From Thozetella sp. PMI_491 (Eukaryota > Ascomycota > Sordariomycetes > Chaetosphaeriales > Chaetosphaeriaceae), in NCBI GenBank assembly GCA_021432635.1, contig MU270035.1:620001-684000 (forward strand): DNA of 64,000 bases, given 5' to 3'. The notes beneath the pieces are model-generated. The model saw only the letters and a list, made by a program, of their open reading frames with translations. It had not been told where the DNA came from and ran no database searches. Shown here one piece after another: positions 24,630 through 36,700 of this stretch; positions within the stretch are counted from its first letter, which is position 1; every line of letters begins with the position of its first letter. Both the position numbers and the translations under genes were made by a program.

Positions 24630-24977
24630 TTAGCTCGCGATGCAATCCGTATGCTGATATTCGTAATCGCCATCATCCTGCAAAGGATTATGAAAGGCCT
24701 CGCAACAGGGCAACATCTCCATATCTGTCGTGAAATATGTATTTGCGTCCGTGTAAGGCTTTAAGCCTGTAAAGCTCTCTGCCGTCGCCCCATCCACGTC
24801 TTCTTCCTCAGCTACGCCAATGACAAACATGGAATCTTGGCCATTCCGCCCATCCTCAAGTAGCGCCAGATCAGATGATAGCCATATTTCGGCAGAGCGC
24901 GAGGTCGGTCCTCGTGGCGCAGAGGGAAGACAAGGCGCTACCTCTACTACGGTCTGCCCAATTTGGCCATGATGGGA
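24630..24977 (-). pseudogene. Possible gene remnant or C-terminal exon, unidentified
   Basis: The minus-strand frame is open for about 115 codons from a stop near 24978 to the stop at 24630. Its only ATG lies two-fifths of the way in (24830). The product is acidic and non-repetitive, with segments such as SAEIWLSSDLALLEDG and DSMFVIGVAEEED, which read like real protein rather than random translation. The missing 5' start suggests a decayed gene or a terminal exon of a gene whose upstream exons are not recognisable. I cannot name a family. Confidence 0.25.
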
Positions 24978-26296
24978 GATTTAAACCGCCGCAGACAATT
25001 ATATGCTGCACCCAAAGCTTAACACTAGTACCATACTAAGTTAGGACCTAGAGCTAAGTTACTATGCTTCCATAGGTAAATAGGAGAATATGGGATCTAA
25101 ACACGGGAAGGATGCACGATAAACCTGTCGGCAGATGGCACAGTCGTTCCACACAAGCCGTCTGCCGTCTTTTTCGGGGGAAAGGTAGCAGACGCATTCC
25201 GTCCAGAAGGGCAGGTCGCACCTCTACTCTTTTGAGGGACCGGATCCAGACCACATTGCCTAACAGAGGATGAATAGCGTTTAGGCCCAAGTGTGATAGA
25301 AGGGTAAGCGTGCAGTCACCACTTTAGCAGTGTGTACCTCATTCTGGCAGGCTGTGCGGACGCTGTCTTACAACTTAGGATAATGCTAGCGGGCCGTGTT
25401 TATTATACTCACAGCTGCTCTATGCCTGCGTGGTAACACTTGCTGGAACCAAAGGGGAAGAGCTGTACCAAAAGGTCGCCGGCCTTATGCGCAATGTGGG
25501 AACAGTGTTAGCTGTAGACTCACATCACGAGCGTATCGGGCTCGGCTGTAGAAGTGTCAAGACCCCATGCCTTCGGTTGAAGCCGTTCTTGTGCTATTTT
25601 TGTTACTCTAACTAGCCGCTCATTATCACAGTATCTGACCGAGAATAGAAAGGTTCCTTTTCCTGGCTGAGGTCATCACTCCCTCTTGTGTGCAGGTGTA
25701 CGGGTGCTCCCAATCATGGCTGCAATGTCATCAAACAATTGGCGAGATGCGATAAACACGCCATAGATTAGGGTACTGCCGTGCGGCCCGGCTCGTGTGC
25801 AGAGCCTCTTGCACGGGATAGCGCCACTTGAGAGTCCCCACGACCGCGGGATCTGAACAAGAAGTCAAGATCCCCGAGGGCGGCTTGCGGGATCTTCACC
25901 CCTAGTGCCTTTCGATGCGGCCGTCGGGGGAAGCGAGGGGAGGTGGAGGCGGACATCGCCGTGTCTCCCGGACGGTATTTGCGCGCAGCATTGTCTCCGA
26001 TCTGGTTCGGAGAAATGGTGCGTCGGGCCTCTGACGAGCAAATCACAGGCTGCTTTGTGCCGGACATAGTCGAGGATATAAGCCTCGCGATTCGTCCTCT
26101 TCCTTGATTACTGAACCCACTGCAATCCCTTCCCACGGACCCTCGGGCTCGGGGATGCACGAAGGGCAGCCATCTGTACGCCGATTGCCCAATTGGTGCA
26201 TTTTTACCTGAATAGACTCGCTATAGGCTAAGGATGCTGCGCGCGGATAACCTTCGGGATGCGGGATACCGTGGCGAGCGGTGTTTGAAAGTCAGC

Positions 26297-26308
26297 ATAT
26301 ATATATAC
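26297..26308 (+). promoter_or_regulatory. TATA-like element upstream of dienelactone hydrolase
   Basis: An alternating TA tract lies about 100 nt upstream of the ATG at 26409, in the position expected for a fungal core promoter. Evidence is position and composition only. Confidence 0.3.
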
Positions 26309-26408
26309 CATGACCTCCCGCCATAATCGGAGATACCTAGCTAGACATCGCGATCAAATCGTTACTGCATCTCCGCCGCGTATTTAAATCACTAGCATTA
26401 TTCGCGCA

Positions 26409-27569
26409 ATGGCTTCTCACCCGCCTTCGCACTGCTGCACGGTTGGCTTTCAGCATGAGTGAGTTCGCGCCAACCCCATCGCCCGCTTGGCTTACAGGTC
26501 GAGTCCGGGAGCACCCAGACCCACTGGAATCTGCTGTACATTGCCGGCTGACACATCGGGGCTACAGGGGAGAGCCGACCGGCACGTCCTTCCAGCTCGG
26601 CAAATGGGAGGCATATTTAGCGACCCCCGACCCTGTCAAGGCCCACCCCCGGACTGCCATTCTCTACGTCCCCGACGTCCTCGGGGTCTGGGCCAATAGC
26701 AAACTGATTGCAGACCACTTCGCCGCCAAGGGCTACCTCTGCCTCATCATCGATGTCCTCAACGGCGACCCGCTGAAGCTCAACAGCTTCATGGGGCTCG
26801 ACCTCACAGATTGGCTCAACTACGGCAGCGATGGAAAGAACCCGCACACGCCCGAGCATGTGGATCCCATCATGCTCGCGGCCATTGAATACCTGAAGAC
26901 CCAGAAGGGGGTGGAAAAGATTGGTGCTGTGGGTTACTGCTTTGGAGCGAGGGTACGTACCCCATTGTGATGTTTAAACCCCTCCTCCCCCACACGGACT
27001 TTGTGTTCTTTCATCGCTTATTTTCGGTGTTCTTTCACTGCAATTTTTCACCTCTCCGAGTCCCCCCAAGGTGAGGGATCTGGCTACAACAAGAACCAAT
27101 CCACGACAAGACCCTCCTTAACACACTATTTTACCGAACCCTGCCGCTAGTCTCATGTTCATTGAAATTTGCACCCATCGAGGGTCCCAGCAGCAGCGCG
27201 GCTAAACCCGCCATGCGTCGCGTGCAGGTACTAATAAGGCTTGAACAGTACGTAGCTCGCCATTTCCGGTCTGGCATCTCGGTGGGGTACTTCGCGCACC
27301 CCTCGTTCGTGCAGGAGGAAGAGCTAGCCGCCATATCGGGGCCACTCTCCATTGCCGCCTCGGACATCGACGACATCTTCACCGCCGAGCGCCGCCACCG
27401 ATCCGAGGAGATCTTGCGAGAGCTAGGTCAGCCCTGGGAGATCAAACTCTACGGCGGGGTCGAGCACGGCTTCGCCGCGCGGGGGGACATGAGCAAGAAG
27501 ACGGAGAGGCTAGCAAAGGAGAGGTCTTTTGAGCAGGCGGTAGCGTGGTTTGACGATTGGCTGCTCTAA
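26409..27569 (+). CDS. Dienelactone hydrolase family protein
   Basis: Alpha/beta hydrolase cleaving dienelactones or related esters, probably cytosolic. Exons are 26409-26458, 26568-26952 and 27249-27569, giving 251 aa. The start (MASHPPSHCCTVGFQHE) has the paired Cys and HEG(E/T)PTGT segment typical of fungal members; an uninterrupted frame starting at 26455 is a false extension through intron 1. The nucleophile elbow GYCFGA contains the catalytic Cys (about residue 142). The acid lies in the ASDIDDIFTAERR region and the His in VEHGF near the C-terminus, completing a Cys-Asp-His triad. The second intron is unusually long (296 nt) and falls three residues after the nucleophile. Exon 3 continues directly with YVARHF, so nothing conserved is missing. 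Confidence 0.88.
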
Positions 27570-28201
27570 TCGCCACGAGCTGATGAGACATTCGGCCTAT
27601 AGAAACTCGAAATTGACGTCTTTCTTGAAGCATTGCACCTCTCTAGGCAGCATAATTATGGCCCATGTCCTAGCATCTTTTTTGGATATTTTGAGCATTG
27701 TCCTAGTCAATGTGCCACAGGGATACCAAACTCCTACTGGTTAGAAGATCAGGGGGGACTAATATTGCTGATGTCGCGCTGCCGAAAGTCATACTTAGAA
27801 AGTCATACTCAGATTGCATCTCCCGATCTTAAACAAGTTTGGTGGCGGAGAACGCATGTCCGAGTCATAAATGTCTAGAAAGAGAAGGGTGAACGAGAAC
27901 GTATATTCGGCCTTACCCTCATAATCTCGGCCCTATACTCTATTGTATAAACCAGAGGAATGTAGCGCCAAAGCGGGCGCAAGACATCAAGACCAAAAGC
28001 GGCCTCAAGCTCCAGAAAATTCGAGACCCTCGCATGTTGGCCCCGCTCAGAGAGCACGGGGCGGAAGATAGGGCCAGAGGCCAGTCTCAGCCTTACACTC
28101 CTGGCCCATGCAAGAGCTACTAGTGTATTGTGCCTTCCTTCTCCCGCACGGGGCCTCCTCCATGCCTCTTCGTGTCCGAAGAGTGCACCTGTACCAGGGG
28201 G
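27570..28201. other. Intergenic region
   Basis: About 630 nt between two same-strand genes. It should hold the 3' UTR of the hydrolase and the promoter of the glycosyltransferase. No motif stands out. Confidence 0.35.
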
Positions 28202-29854
28202 ATGGGTCTCGCACGCTTGAACATGGGGGGGAGATTCCCTAGCTCGGCAGCGATTCCGCTGCACAACGTCCGTAACGTCGGCTACGCGGTGCTCATCATC
28301 TTCGTCCTATACCGGCTATGTTTGATCGATTGGAGATCGGCAATGCTGCGCCAGCATCCCGTCGAGCTCCTGCACGCTCGCGCCGAACGCCAGTTCCTAG
28401 ATCTCGTGAGCAGGCAGTCCACCACTCCCGAGGAGGCCGCGATCCATTACACAGCCCGGTATGGCAGGGCACCGCCCCCCGGCTACGACAAGTGGGTAGA
28501 GTATGCACTCGCCTATGGATCGCCCATCATTGACGATTTTGATATCCTCTACGAAGGGCTCGACCCTTTCTACAGCATGAGCGCACAGCACATCCGAGGT
28601 CTCACGCATCGGACCATGCAACTTTCCCAAGAAACCGACAAGGGCATCTTTGGGATATGCACGTTTGTGGACGGCGAATTTACTCAGGGTACGAATTGTA
28701 AAGAGTCATGGGCGGGTGAGATGATGATGGTTCTGGGGGATGCTGCTCTACAAGTCCCAAACGTGGATCTTTTTATCAACTTCTTGGATGAGCCGAGCGT
28801 CCTGCCGACAGCGTTGGATGACTCCTCGGCCCTTACTGTGATCAACCGCGACCACCGGCCATTGGGAAAATTTGTGACAGCTGCCTGCAATCGTGTTGGA
28901 AGGCGAATACTTCGAACTAAGAACCGCGATGAGAGGATTCCCACGCTTGGCCTCCCCTTTGTGCTTGATGTGGATGACGAGAAGGACGTGTGTCTCCACC
29001 CGAGTTACACCGACATGCACGGCATTTTCCTCTCCCCCGACACCTTCCGGCACATACCGGTTCGGGTCCCGATGCTAACGGCCGGCGCGCCGCATCCTTT
29101 CTCTGATATCATCTTCCCATCACCGCAGTACACGTGGAAGAAAAACCGATACAACCCAAAGACAGACAAGACGTGGGAAGAGAAGGAAAATTCCGTGTAC
29201 TGGACCGGCAGGACAACTGGCGGCCATGCGACCGCCGACGAGGCAAGCTGGCGCTCCTCCCACCGGCAGAGGCTCGTTACGATGATCAGGAATGAGCACA
29301 CGCACAACTTCACATACCTCGACAAGAAATTCGGTCTTTACAGGAGGCACCAATCCACATCGCTCAACAAAACGTTGTACAACGTTCGGCTGACAGCCAC
29401 GGTTCAATGCGATCTAGAGGTGTGCGGATTGGAAGAAGAGGCGTTCGCGCCGATGTACGAGGACGAGTGGTCCGCCCCTTTTAACTACCGGATCCTAATC
29501 GACATTGACGGCAATGCCTACGCAAATCGCTTCTACCGCTTGCTTGGCACAGACAGCGTGCCGCTCAAGATAAGCATCTTCCGGGAGTGGCACGACGACC
29601 GTTTGGTGCCTTGGCTGCACTACATCCCCGTGAGCCAGAGCATGGAGGAGCTCCCAGAGCTGGTCAACTTCCTGGTCAAGACGGAGGAGGGCCAGAAGAT
29701 CAGTCGGCGCGTGGCCAAGGCGGGTCAGTCCTGGAGCGAGAAGAGCTTGAACATGGTACAGCAGGGCATCTATCTGTATCGGCTAATGCTGGAGATGGCT
29801 TGGTTGATGAACGAGACGCGGCCGGTCGAGTGGGAGGATGCCCCTTACTCCTGA
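28202..29854 (+). CDS. GT90 (CAP10-type) glycosyltransferase
   Basis: Intronless gene of 550 aa, a type II membrane protein predicted in the Golgi. A short N-tail is followed by one hydrophobic helix (YAVLIIFVLYRLCLI, about residues 27-41). The luminal part has the order seen in CAP10 family beta-xylosyltransferases: a GYDKWVEYAL segment, a long divergent region with DLFINFLDEPSVL, then the catalytic part ending in YRILIDIDGNAYANRFYRLLGTDSVPLK and the WHDDRLVPWLHYIPV motif. Relatives build capsule or cell-wall glucuronoxylomannan in Cryptococcus; in ascomycetes the acceptor is unknown. The ATG at 28202 is the first in frame; the longer frame from 28130 begins with GTG. A second in-frame ATG at 28223 is possible. 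Confidence 0.9.
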   Translation: MGLARLNMGGRFPSSAAIPLHNVRNVGYAVLIIFVLYRLCLIDWRSAMLRQHPVELLHARAERQFLDLVSRQSTTPEEAAIHYTARYGRAPPPGYDKWVEYALAYGSPIIDDFDILYEGLDPFYSMSAQHIRGLTHRTMQLSQETDKGIFGICTFVDGEFTQGTNCKESWAGEMMMVLGDAALQVPNVDLFINFLDEPSVLPTALDDSSALTVINRDHRPLGKFVTAACNRVGRRILRTKNRDERIPTLGLPFVLDVDDEKDVCLHPSYTDMHGIFLSPDTFRHIPVRVPMLTAGAPHPFSDIIFPSPQYTWKKNRYNPKTDKTWEEKENSVYWTGRTTGGHATADEASWRSSHRQRLVTMIRNEHTHNFTYLDKKFGLYRRHQSTSLNKTLYNVRLTATVQCDLEVCGLEEEAFAPMYEDEWSAPFNYRILIDIDGNAYANRFYRLLGTDSVPLKISIFREWHDDRLVPWLHYIPVSQSMEELPELVNFLVKTEEGQKISRRVAKAGQSWSEKSLNMVQQGIYLYRLMLEMAWLMNETRPVEWEDAPYS

Positions 29855-30721
29855 CTATGGATACCTAGGTGTGTACCTAGTGAAGACTTCCTATGCAGCG
29901 ATACCGTGCACCATCTCTCACTTGATCAATCGTTCGTGGGATTGGATGTGCTCTTGGGTTCAGTGGGCAGGCCTATGAAAGTCGCGGTAAATTAACAAGC
30001 GCTTGCCAGACAGCATGTCATACGCGGGCTATTCTACTAGGCTGGGTTACTTGTGGACTACCTACGACTGCACGCTCTATATCACACTCTCAGAACTGGC
30101 TTTGCGGGATCACGGAAGAGCTGTATCGATTCCCTCTTACCCTAAAACTAGGCCCAGCCCAAGGATGAGAGTGGCGTAGCAGAAGAAGGTAGAGATGCGA
30201 TTCCTTTAAGAAAAAGAAGGTGGGACTGGGTTTCATCGGAGAAGAACGGAAAGTGACTATCAGTCAATCAGTTCCATAGCCGGCATCCAGCCTTGCGCAT
30301 CGAAAATTTGCGTAGCCACTTCGCCGCCAACCTCCACCCGGGTAAAATTTTATTTCACTGCTCCGCAGTGGCACCAAGCGAAATCTCTCACTCCGGGTTC
30401 ATTTCACGTGGCCAGGCTTTCTAGTCTTACGGATAGAAAGTATGAGATTCGGCTGTATACAAATAGTGGATTGATGATATGGCTAGGTTAGGAAGCGAAG
30501 GTCTGAAAAGGAGATGCTTTGCCTGCCTTTAGCGTTTCTTCAGGTTAGCGAACTACACACGCCGGCTGGGCCTTCTGTCGCATTAAGAAGGTGCACAGGA
30601 CATAGGAGCGTCCCGGTGAGCAAGTCCGGTAGATACCGTGCTTTCACGGCGTGCCAACGTGCCGAACGAACCATTTCCCGCCCTGTGTTAGACTTTTCAG
30701 CCGCAGAGCATTATCCTCCAC
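29855..30721. other. Intergenic region between convergent genes
   Basis: About 870 nt between the convergent stops of the glycosyltransferase and the TcA-like gene. No gene seen. Confidence 0.4.
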
Positions 30722-33700
30722 TTAGATGATCAAAGTATAGGTAACAAGTAAGTGCATACTTCCCACGCCCTGTGCTAACGAAACCGGATTCTTTTTATTG
30801 TTATCCTCCGCAAATGTGAACACCCAATTGCCCGCTGGCTCATCCACACTCCATGAATCTTGCACTGCCACCGGCTCTGTGAAAAACAAGCTGAGGTCTT
30901 TGCCCGCCGCAACCACGGTGTCCCCGGGTTCGGGGACCAGCAAGAGCTTGATGCCGCTCTTTTCGCCGCTTGTCGTGAGTCGTAGAGTCGTGCCCGCTGT
31001 CGCCCCGCTGGTCCCGGACGTACACTGCACAACAAGGGCGACTTTCTGGATTTTGACGCTGCCACCCCTCGCGAAAAATGGGAGTCGTTCGTCTAGGCGC
31101 TCGAGGACGAGGTTCCCTGTGGCTCGGAACGCCGCCCAGGCAGTGGCAAACTCGGCCCGTACATCCGCATAGAAGCACAGTCCGTCTTGATTAGAGGCGT
31201 CGGTGAGCCAGCGCTTAGCATATTTAGAAGCGGCATCCTGCAGCGAGCTTACGGCATTGCATGATGTGTAGCTGATGTGAAGGACCACGTCGGAGATGGT
31301 CGAGTATGAGAACTGGCGGGCCACAGAGGAGAGTTCGAGCTTCCATTTGCTGTATGGCTCGTCAGCTGATGTGTATCGAGTGGGGAGACGGTCGCCCGGG
31401 CCGAGGCTCTACAGGCGATGCGGACGACCTCTCTCCCCAGGAAACATGGGCGACACGGGGGAGGGAGACTTACCTGATCACGCCGGCGCCTTCGAATGGC
31501 ATATACCTCTCATCGTGGAAATTCAACTCAAAGACACCGGCGTCACTCTGCGCAGTGGATACAGCCGCAACGGAGGAAGCCGGTGTGTCCGTTCGGAACC
31601 GATCGTCGTCATCCGACTTGGCGGGGTACGAGAGTTCCGTCTCCTTCCCTGCCACGACGCGGTACTTGCTCTGAAGGAGCTCGAGCGTGCAATTTAACGA
31701 TGTGTACGGTCCGACCACGCATGGGATGGAGACCGACACCGACTTGATGCGCCGCCGGTAGTGACCGGGGAAATCTAGATCAAACAACACCTCAGGTAGA
31801 CGAAACTCCCCCGTGGCGCCATCCTTGCGCAATAACGCCAGCGCCCGAGGGCTAATCTGACGCAGAGAGACATGCTTTGTGATCTCAAAATCGTGCGCCC
31901 TGGCTCTGGTGTGCGCCTGCTCCAGTCTCCTGAGGTCTAAGGCGAGCTGCTCGCCCGCCAGCAGACCGTCCCGCGTCGAGTTCCAGTACGTCGGCTGGAT
32001 GTACGCCGACGGGAAGTCGGCACGCCCCTCCACGGGCCCGCGTTCGTACCGGAAGGCCATCTCGGCCTGCGCGGCCGCCGAGTACGCAAGATTGTATGCT
32101 TGGTAGTACAGATGCTGCAGGCTACCGGCCATCCACTCGTACAGCTCGGCCCGCGTGTACTTGGTCTTGTAGAAAGCCTCCGTTTCGGCGAGGTTCTCTA
32201 GCGCCTTAGTCTGGATCTCCAGATCCTTGACGGCCTGCGTGACGCGCAGCTCCTGGGCTGCGATCTGCGCGTCGATGCTTGCGATTTCATAGCCCGCCTG
32301 GTTGGCGGCCTGCGTCCTCTCCTGCATCTGCCTTTGCAGTGCGGCGAAGCGCCCCGCGTTGTCTGCGCCCTGCCGCAGCAGATCGGCCGCAGATTGGACC
32401 GCTGTGGCACCGAAGCTGATGCTCGCTGAGATCTGGGCCCCGCCATACTCTACGTTCTCCCCTACGCCCATGGGGGACATGTCTGTCTCAAACTGCGGTA
32501 TGAGGGCGGCTAGCGCGGCGGCTCCGAACAACAGGGGCACGAAGGCGCTAACGACGAGCCCACCTAGGGAGAGGGCGGTCTCGGCGGCCTCGAACGGGGA
32601 GACGGCGAACGGACCCAGTAGTATCGGTTTGCTAAGGAAAGGTTCGAGCTTTTGGAACTCCTCTCCCAGCGTCAGTACGTCAGAGTTGTCACGCCCTAGC
32701 AGCGATAGGTAGAAGCCCAGTCGCGAGACGGCTGCTTCGCGGTTGCTGCGGAGCACGTTCTGCGTGAGGCGCGCCTCGTCGATCTGCGCCTGCTTCGCAT
32801 CGCGGATGAGCATACCGATCGCGCTCTCTTGTTGCAAGCGCAGACCAGCGAGCAGCTCGGCGTCCTTGCGCTCCCGAACCGACAAGAGGACGCCGGCCAG
32901 GCTCCGTAGCTCCGAGGACAGTTCGAGCGCGAAGCGAAGCATGTGATCGAAGCGATAATTGGGGGCCACCAGCGTCGGGCCGTCGAGCATGCTGCCCAGG
33001 TTCGCTACCCCTGCGGCCGAGACGAGGGCGCCGGGGTCTAGGGGCGGCTCCCAGAGCGCGAGCTTGCGCGGGTTCCCGTCGATGTCCATACAATTGTGGA
33101 TCTTGTACAGGCGGTCGTCGATGAGGTCACGCAACTGGGCCAGGGCCGAGTTGCTCGGCAGGCAGAAGTACGTGCCAGCTCCAGGGCCGAAGAGGTCGAT
33201 GCTGGTGACCGAGGTGCCGGCGGAGCCGACGATAGATTGCGATAGAGGGTAAGGATAGTTGGCTTCTACGTGCAGCAGGAGGCTGGGCGTTTCTCCCTCG
33301 ACTAGCTCGTGGTATGTCTGGATCGGCCTCTTTTTAGCCGGCTGGACGACCTGCGGCTTCCGGCCAAAGAGATGCGAGGCCTCGACGTAGCACTGCACCG
33401 CCTCGTTGACGCTCTCCATGGTGAACTTGCGGAACGCGGCGTCGCCTTTGGCGACGACGATCTCGATGTGTTTGCCGGCAAACCACTTCATGTATGCAGA
33501 GGGCCGGAAACGAGCGACCGTGAATGGATCGAAGGGGTTTCGCGACCATTCCTCGACGATCTCGTCCGTGATGCCGCTGGCGTGCTCAGCAGGCGACTTG
33601 GACGCCTCTTCACGGAAGGGCCGGAACCTCCACACCTGCTTCTTGTCCGGGTGCCTAAGGTCCAGCACGCGGCGGATCATGTCAAGCGCCTCGTCGAAAA

Positions 33701-36700
33701 GCTGGACCTGGAAGAAATGGCTCGCGAGCAGCATAGGGAGGTGGACGCAGACCTCCCAGTTGTAGATGGCGGCCGGCGTGTACAGCTCGTGGTAGAGTGG
33801 CGAGTCGGCCATCGGCTTGCCTAGTCCCTGGTGCATGGCATCAGTGGGATCTTTGTCGAGCTTGCCGTTGTCCTCGCCGTGGTAGGCAAGTTCCCAAGTG
33901 TCCTGGTTGAAGTAGTCAAAGAGCTTGTCGTAGCTGTCGGTCGCCATGGCGAGCTGAAAATCCGTGGCGGAGCATTGCCGGAGCGACAAGGGCATGATCT
34001 GCCCACGGCGTTGGAAGACCGCTTGCCGGCTGGGCTCGACCGGATGTCCCTTCTCCATCACCATGGTCGGGTCATGGAGGAAGTCAATGGTGCAGGGTGC
34101 CGGCCAGCCACCCCCGGCCCGAGTATACAGATTCTTTGCCGTCACAAGATGCCGATTTGTGTACTTCTCGGACCCTCCGAAGGTATAGTGCTTACCGCCG
34201 AAACAGATCTCCTCACCCGCATCTTCCGCGTCTTCTTGGGTCAGGAGGTTGGCATCGGAGTGTCCGGCGGCGTGCCGCTCATCCGGCTTCTTCTCCCTCA
34301 AGCCTCCCACGGAGAGATGACCGCTCTGGAAAACGAACTCGCCTGCGTACATGCCCACGACGCGGCCAATGGTGGTGTCGGTATCCTCCCAGTTGGGATT
34401 GTAGTACACCTGACCGGGGTAGACTTTGATTCCGACCGTGTGGTCGTCGACCTGGTAGGGATGGCATCCAAAGATGCCCATCCGGCGTTTATTTTCATCA
34501 GGATCCGCCCAAGTCATGCGCATATACTCGGGACCTTCCTCGACTTCCTCGTCCTCCCGGCTCACGGCCAAAATTGTAGCAGCTGACGTCTGCTTAGGCT
34601 GCCATTTGCCATCTCGCAGTTCGCTCACGGCCAGGCTGATTTCGATCCCACATCGTTTTAGGTCAGTGTCGACCATCATTGTGCGCTCAGTAATAGTCGG
34701 CACAAACAAGAGGAGACGCTCGTCCTCCCCGCTAAACGCGAAGGGGTATACGTAGCTGCCGGAGCATATGGGCCGCTCTGGGAAGTCTCTGAGAAACTGG
34801 GCGATTACTTCGTTCCTCTTGGGCCCCCCCTCGCTATTAACTAACTCGTCTCTCCGAAACACCACGCCGTAGCCCGTGTTATAACCACTTGTGTCTTGTC
34901 CGTAGGTTCGGAGCAGCTGAACCGTGGGGATTTCAACATCCACTTTGGCCCACGGCGTCCAGCACAGCGTATCGAGATCGACGTATCTGTAGTAAAAGAC
35001 GTGAGGTGCTTGTCTCGTGCGCGCAAATACGAAGTCTCTCGATGTGCCCTCGTATGTGGCAATAGGCTCCAGGTTAGCTATCAGCGCCGTGTCCGCGATG
35101 TACTTGCTGAAGGCGGCCTTGGCATCGAATTGGCCCTGGCTGAGCGTGGACTCCAGGTCCCGAAACTCGGGGGTCTTGCTGTCCCGCAGTGTCGGATCCA
35201 TCCAGTTCTCGGGGAAGAGGAGCACCTTCCGGTTGGCCTGCCACGTGCCGATGGACTTCTTCCACTCCCAGGCCGCCCGATCATCCTCTGTGAACTCACT
35301 CCCCTGGACGTTGGCCTCCAGGCCCAGGAGACAGCGCTGGTAGAAGGTCTGGACGCTCGAGATGGCTTGCTTCATGCGGCTGGTCTGAAGGCACGTCCCC
35401 ATGTTGACGTCGATAAGGAAGTACTCGAAGAGCGAGTCGGAGTCGATCAGTTCCGGGATCATGACCAGACAGGCCGCTATGAGCGCGTTGCGCGAAGCTC
35501 GTCGGACGGGGTCGAAGAGAGCCGATGCCGTGTTGTTCCAGACTTCATCCCCTACGCGGCTTTGGATTACGTTTCGGAGCTGGCCTGCCATCGCCAACAG
35601 CGCCTCGGTGTCCGGCGCGCTCTGGGCCCATGCAAAAACAATTGATGGATCCGTCACGCCGAGCTTGTTGCATATTTTCTGCGCAGCCTGGATCCGTACT
35701 AAGAGGCCGAGTGTGAATGTAAATCCAGGCGTTTCTTTGGTGGTAAATCGACCGATGAGGGTTTTTAGCATTGTCTGATCGCCGCTGGTGAGTTGCGCCA
35801 GGAATTGGGCTGCTGCGGATGGATCATCAAAGCCAGGGTGGTGCAAAACCTCGGCAAGGGATTGTGCGGAGGCGAAGAAACTACGACAAGCTTGGGTGTC
35901 TAGGAGCCTTTGGATCTCGAGTTGGTAGTCCGACGTGGCTGATTTGGAGTCAGGAACCGTTAGCTTTGCTAGGCCGAGAAACGCCTCCATATCGTCTTTG
36001 GATACGCTTAGAGAGGAGAACAAGGCTTGGTGCCTTGCTAGGAGGTTGTAAGACTTCTGTATGTCATATAGAAACCCGTACGGGAGGAGGCATTCCTTAG
36101 AAATAAAGGACGTAGTCCCCGAGGGATCTTTCCAGGTAAGGGAGGTACCCTTGATGCGATAAAACTTCCCGCCAACAAGCTGGATATTGGGAGCAAAGAG
36201 GGCTTTAGGGTCTGCACCTGAGCTGCTAGTGCTGCTGATACTATACACCCCAGTCTTCTTAGGGATCAGGTAGCCTTCGAAGTCAGTAAAGTCTGCTTCT
36301 GCGGTTTCTTCCAATTCGGAATTAGTGAGGATCAGCTCGCAGATGTCGGCGGGGATGTCTGGGAACAGTGCAATGAGTGCGCCTTTCCAGTTCCCCGATG
36401 AGGTAGCTCCAGGTGTTACAACAACTGCTGAACTTGCAACTTTATCGCTTGAATTCTGGTTCTTGCTCGCGGCGGGTGGGTCGCTTGGAGGAGAGAGAAG
36501 GGCCAGCGCCATGGCCTCCTGAGACAACTGCGTGTATATAGCAAAGGCAGCTGGCAGCAGGGCCTCAAGGTTCTGCCGTGAGCCCGCCTGATCCTTACCG
36601 GTCAAGATAAACTCCCAATCGGATGGGCTTGCAGGAGCAGACCTAAGAGTCCTCCCCCAGAACTGCATATTTGCGAGCACGGATTTCGGGTCTTGGAATG

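Larger units (their letters stand above)
23632..26408. other. 2.8 kb gene-poor region
   Basis: It is the region between the divergent ABC transporter and dienelactone hydrolase genes. It contains an 11-G run at 24366-24376 and one conserved-looking open segment (24630-24977, listed separately). A 130-codon frame at 25768-26160 (minus) has no ATG and an Arg/Gly-rich composition and is probably chance. Confidence 0.4.

Noticed and set aside
25768-26160. A 130-codon minus-strand ORF upstream of the dienelactone hydrolase.
   Set aside because: It begins with GTG, is Arg/Gly-rich, and shows no conserved motif or splice continuation.
28130-28201. Longer start for the GT90 gene at 28130.
   Set aside because: The codon is GTG; the first ATG is at 28202 and already gives the expected N-terminal membrane anchor.
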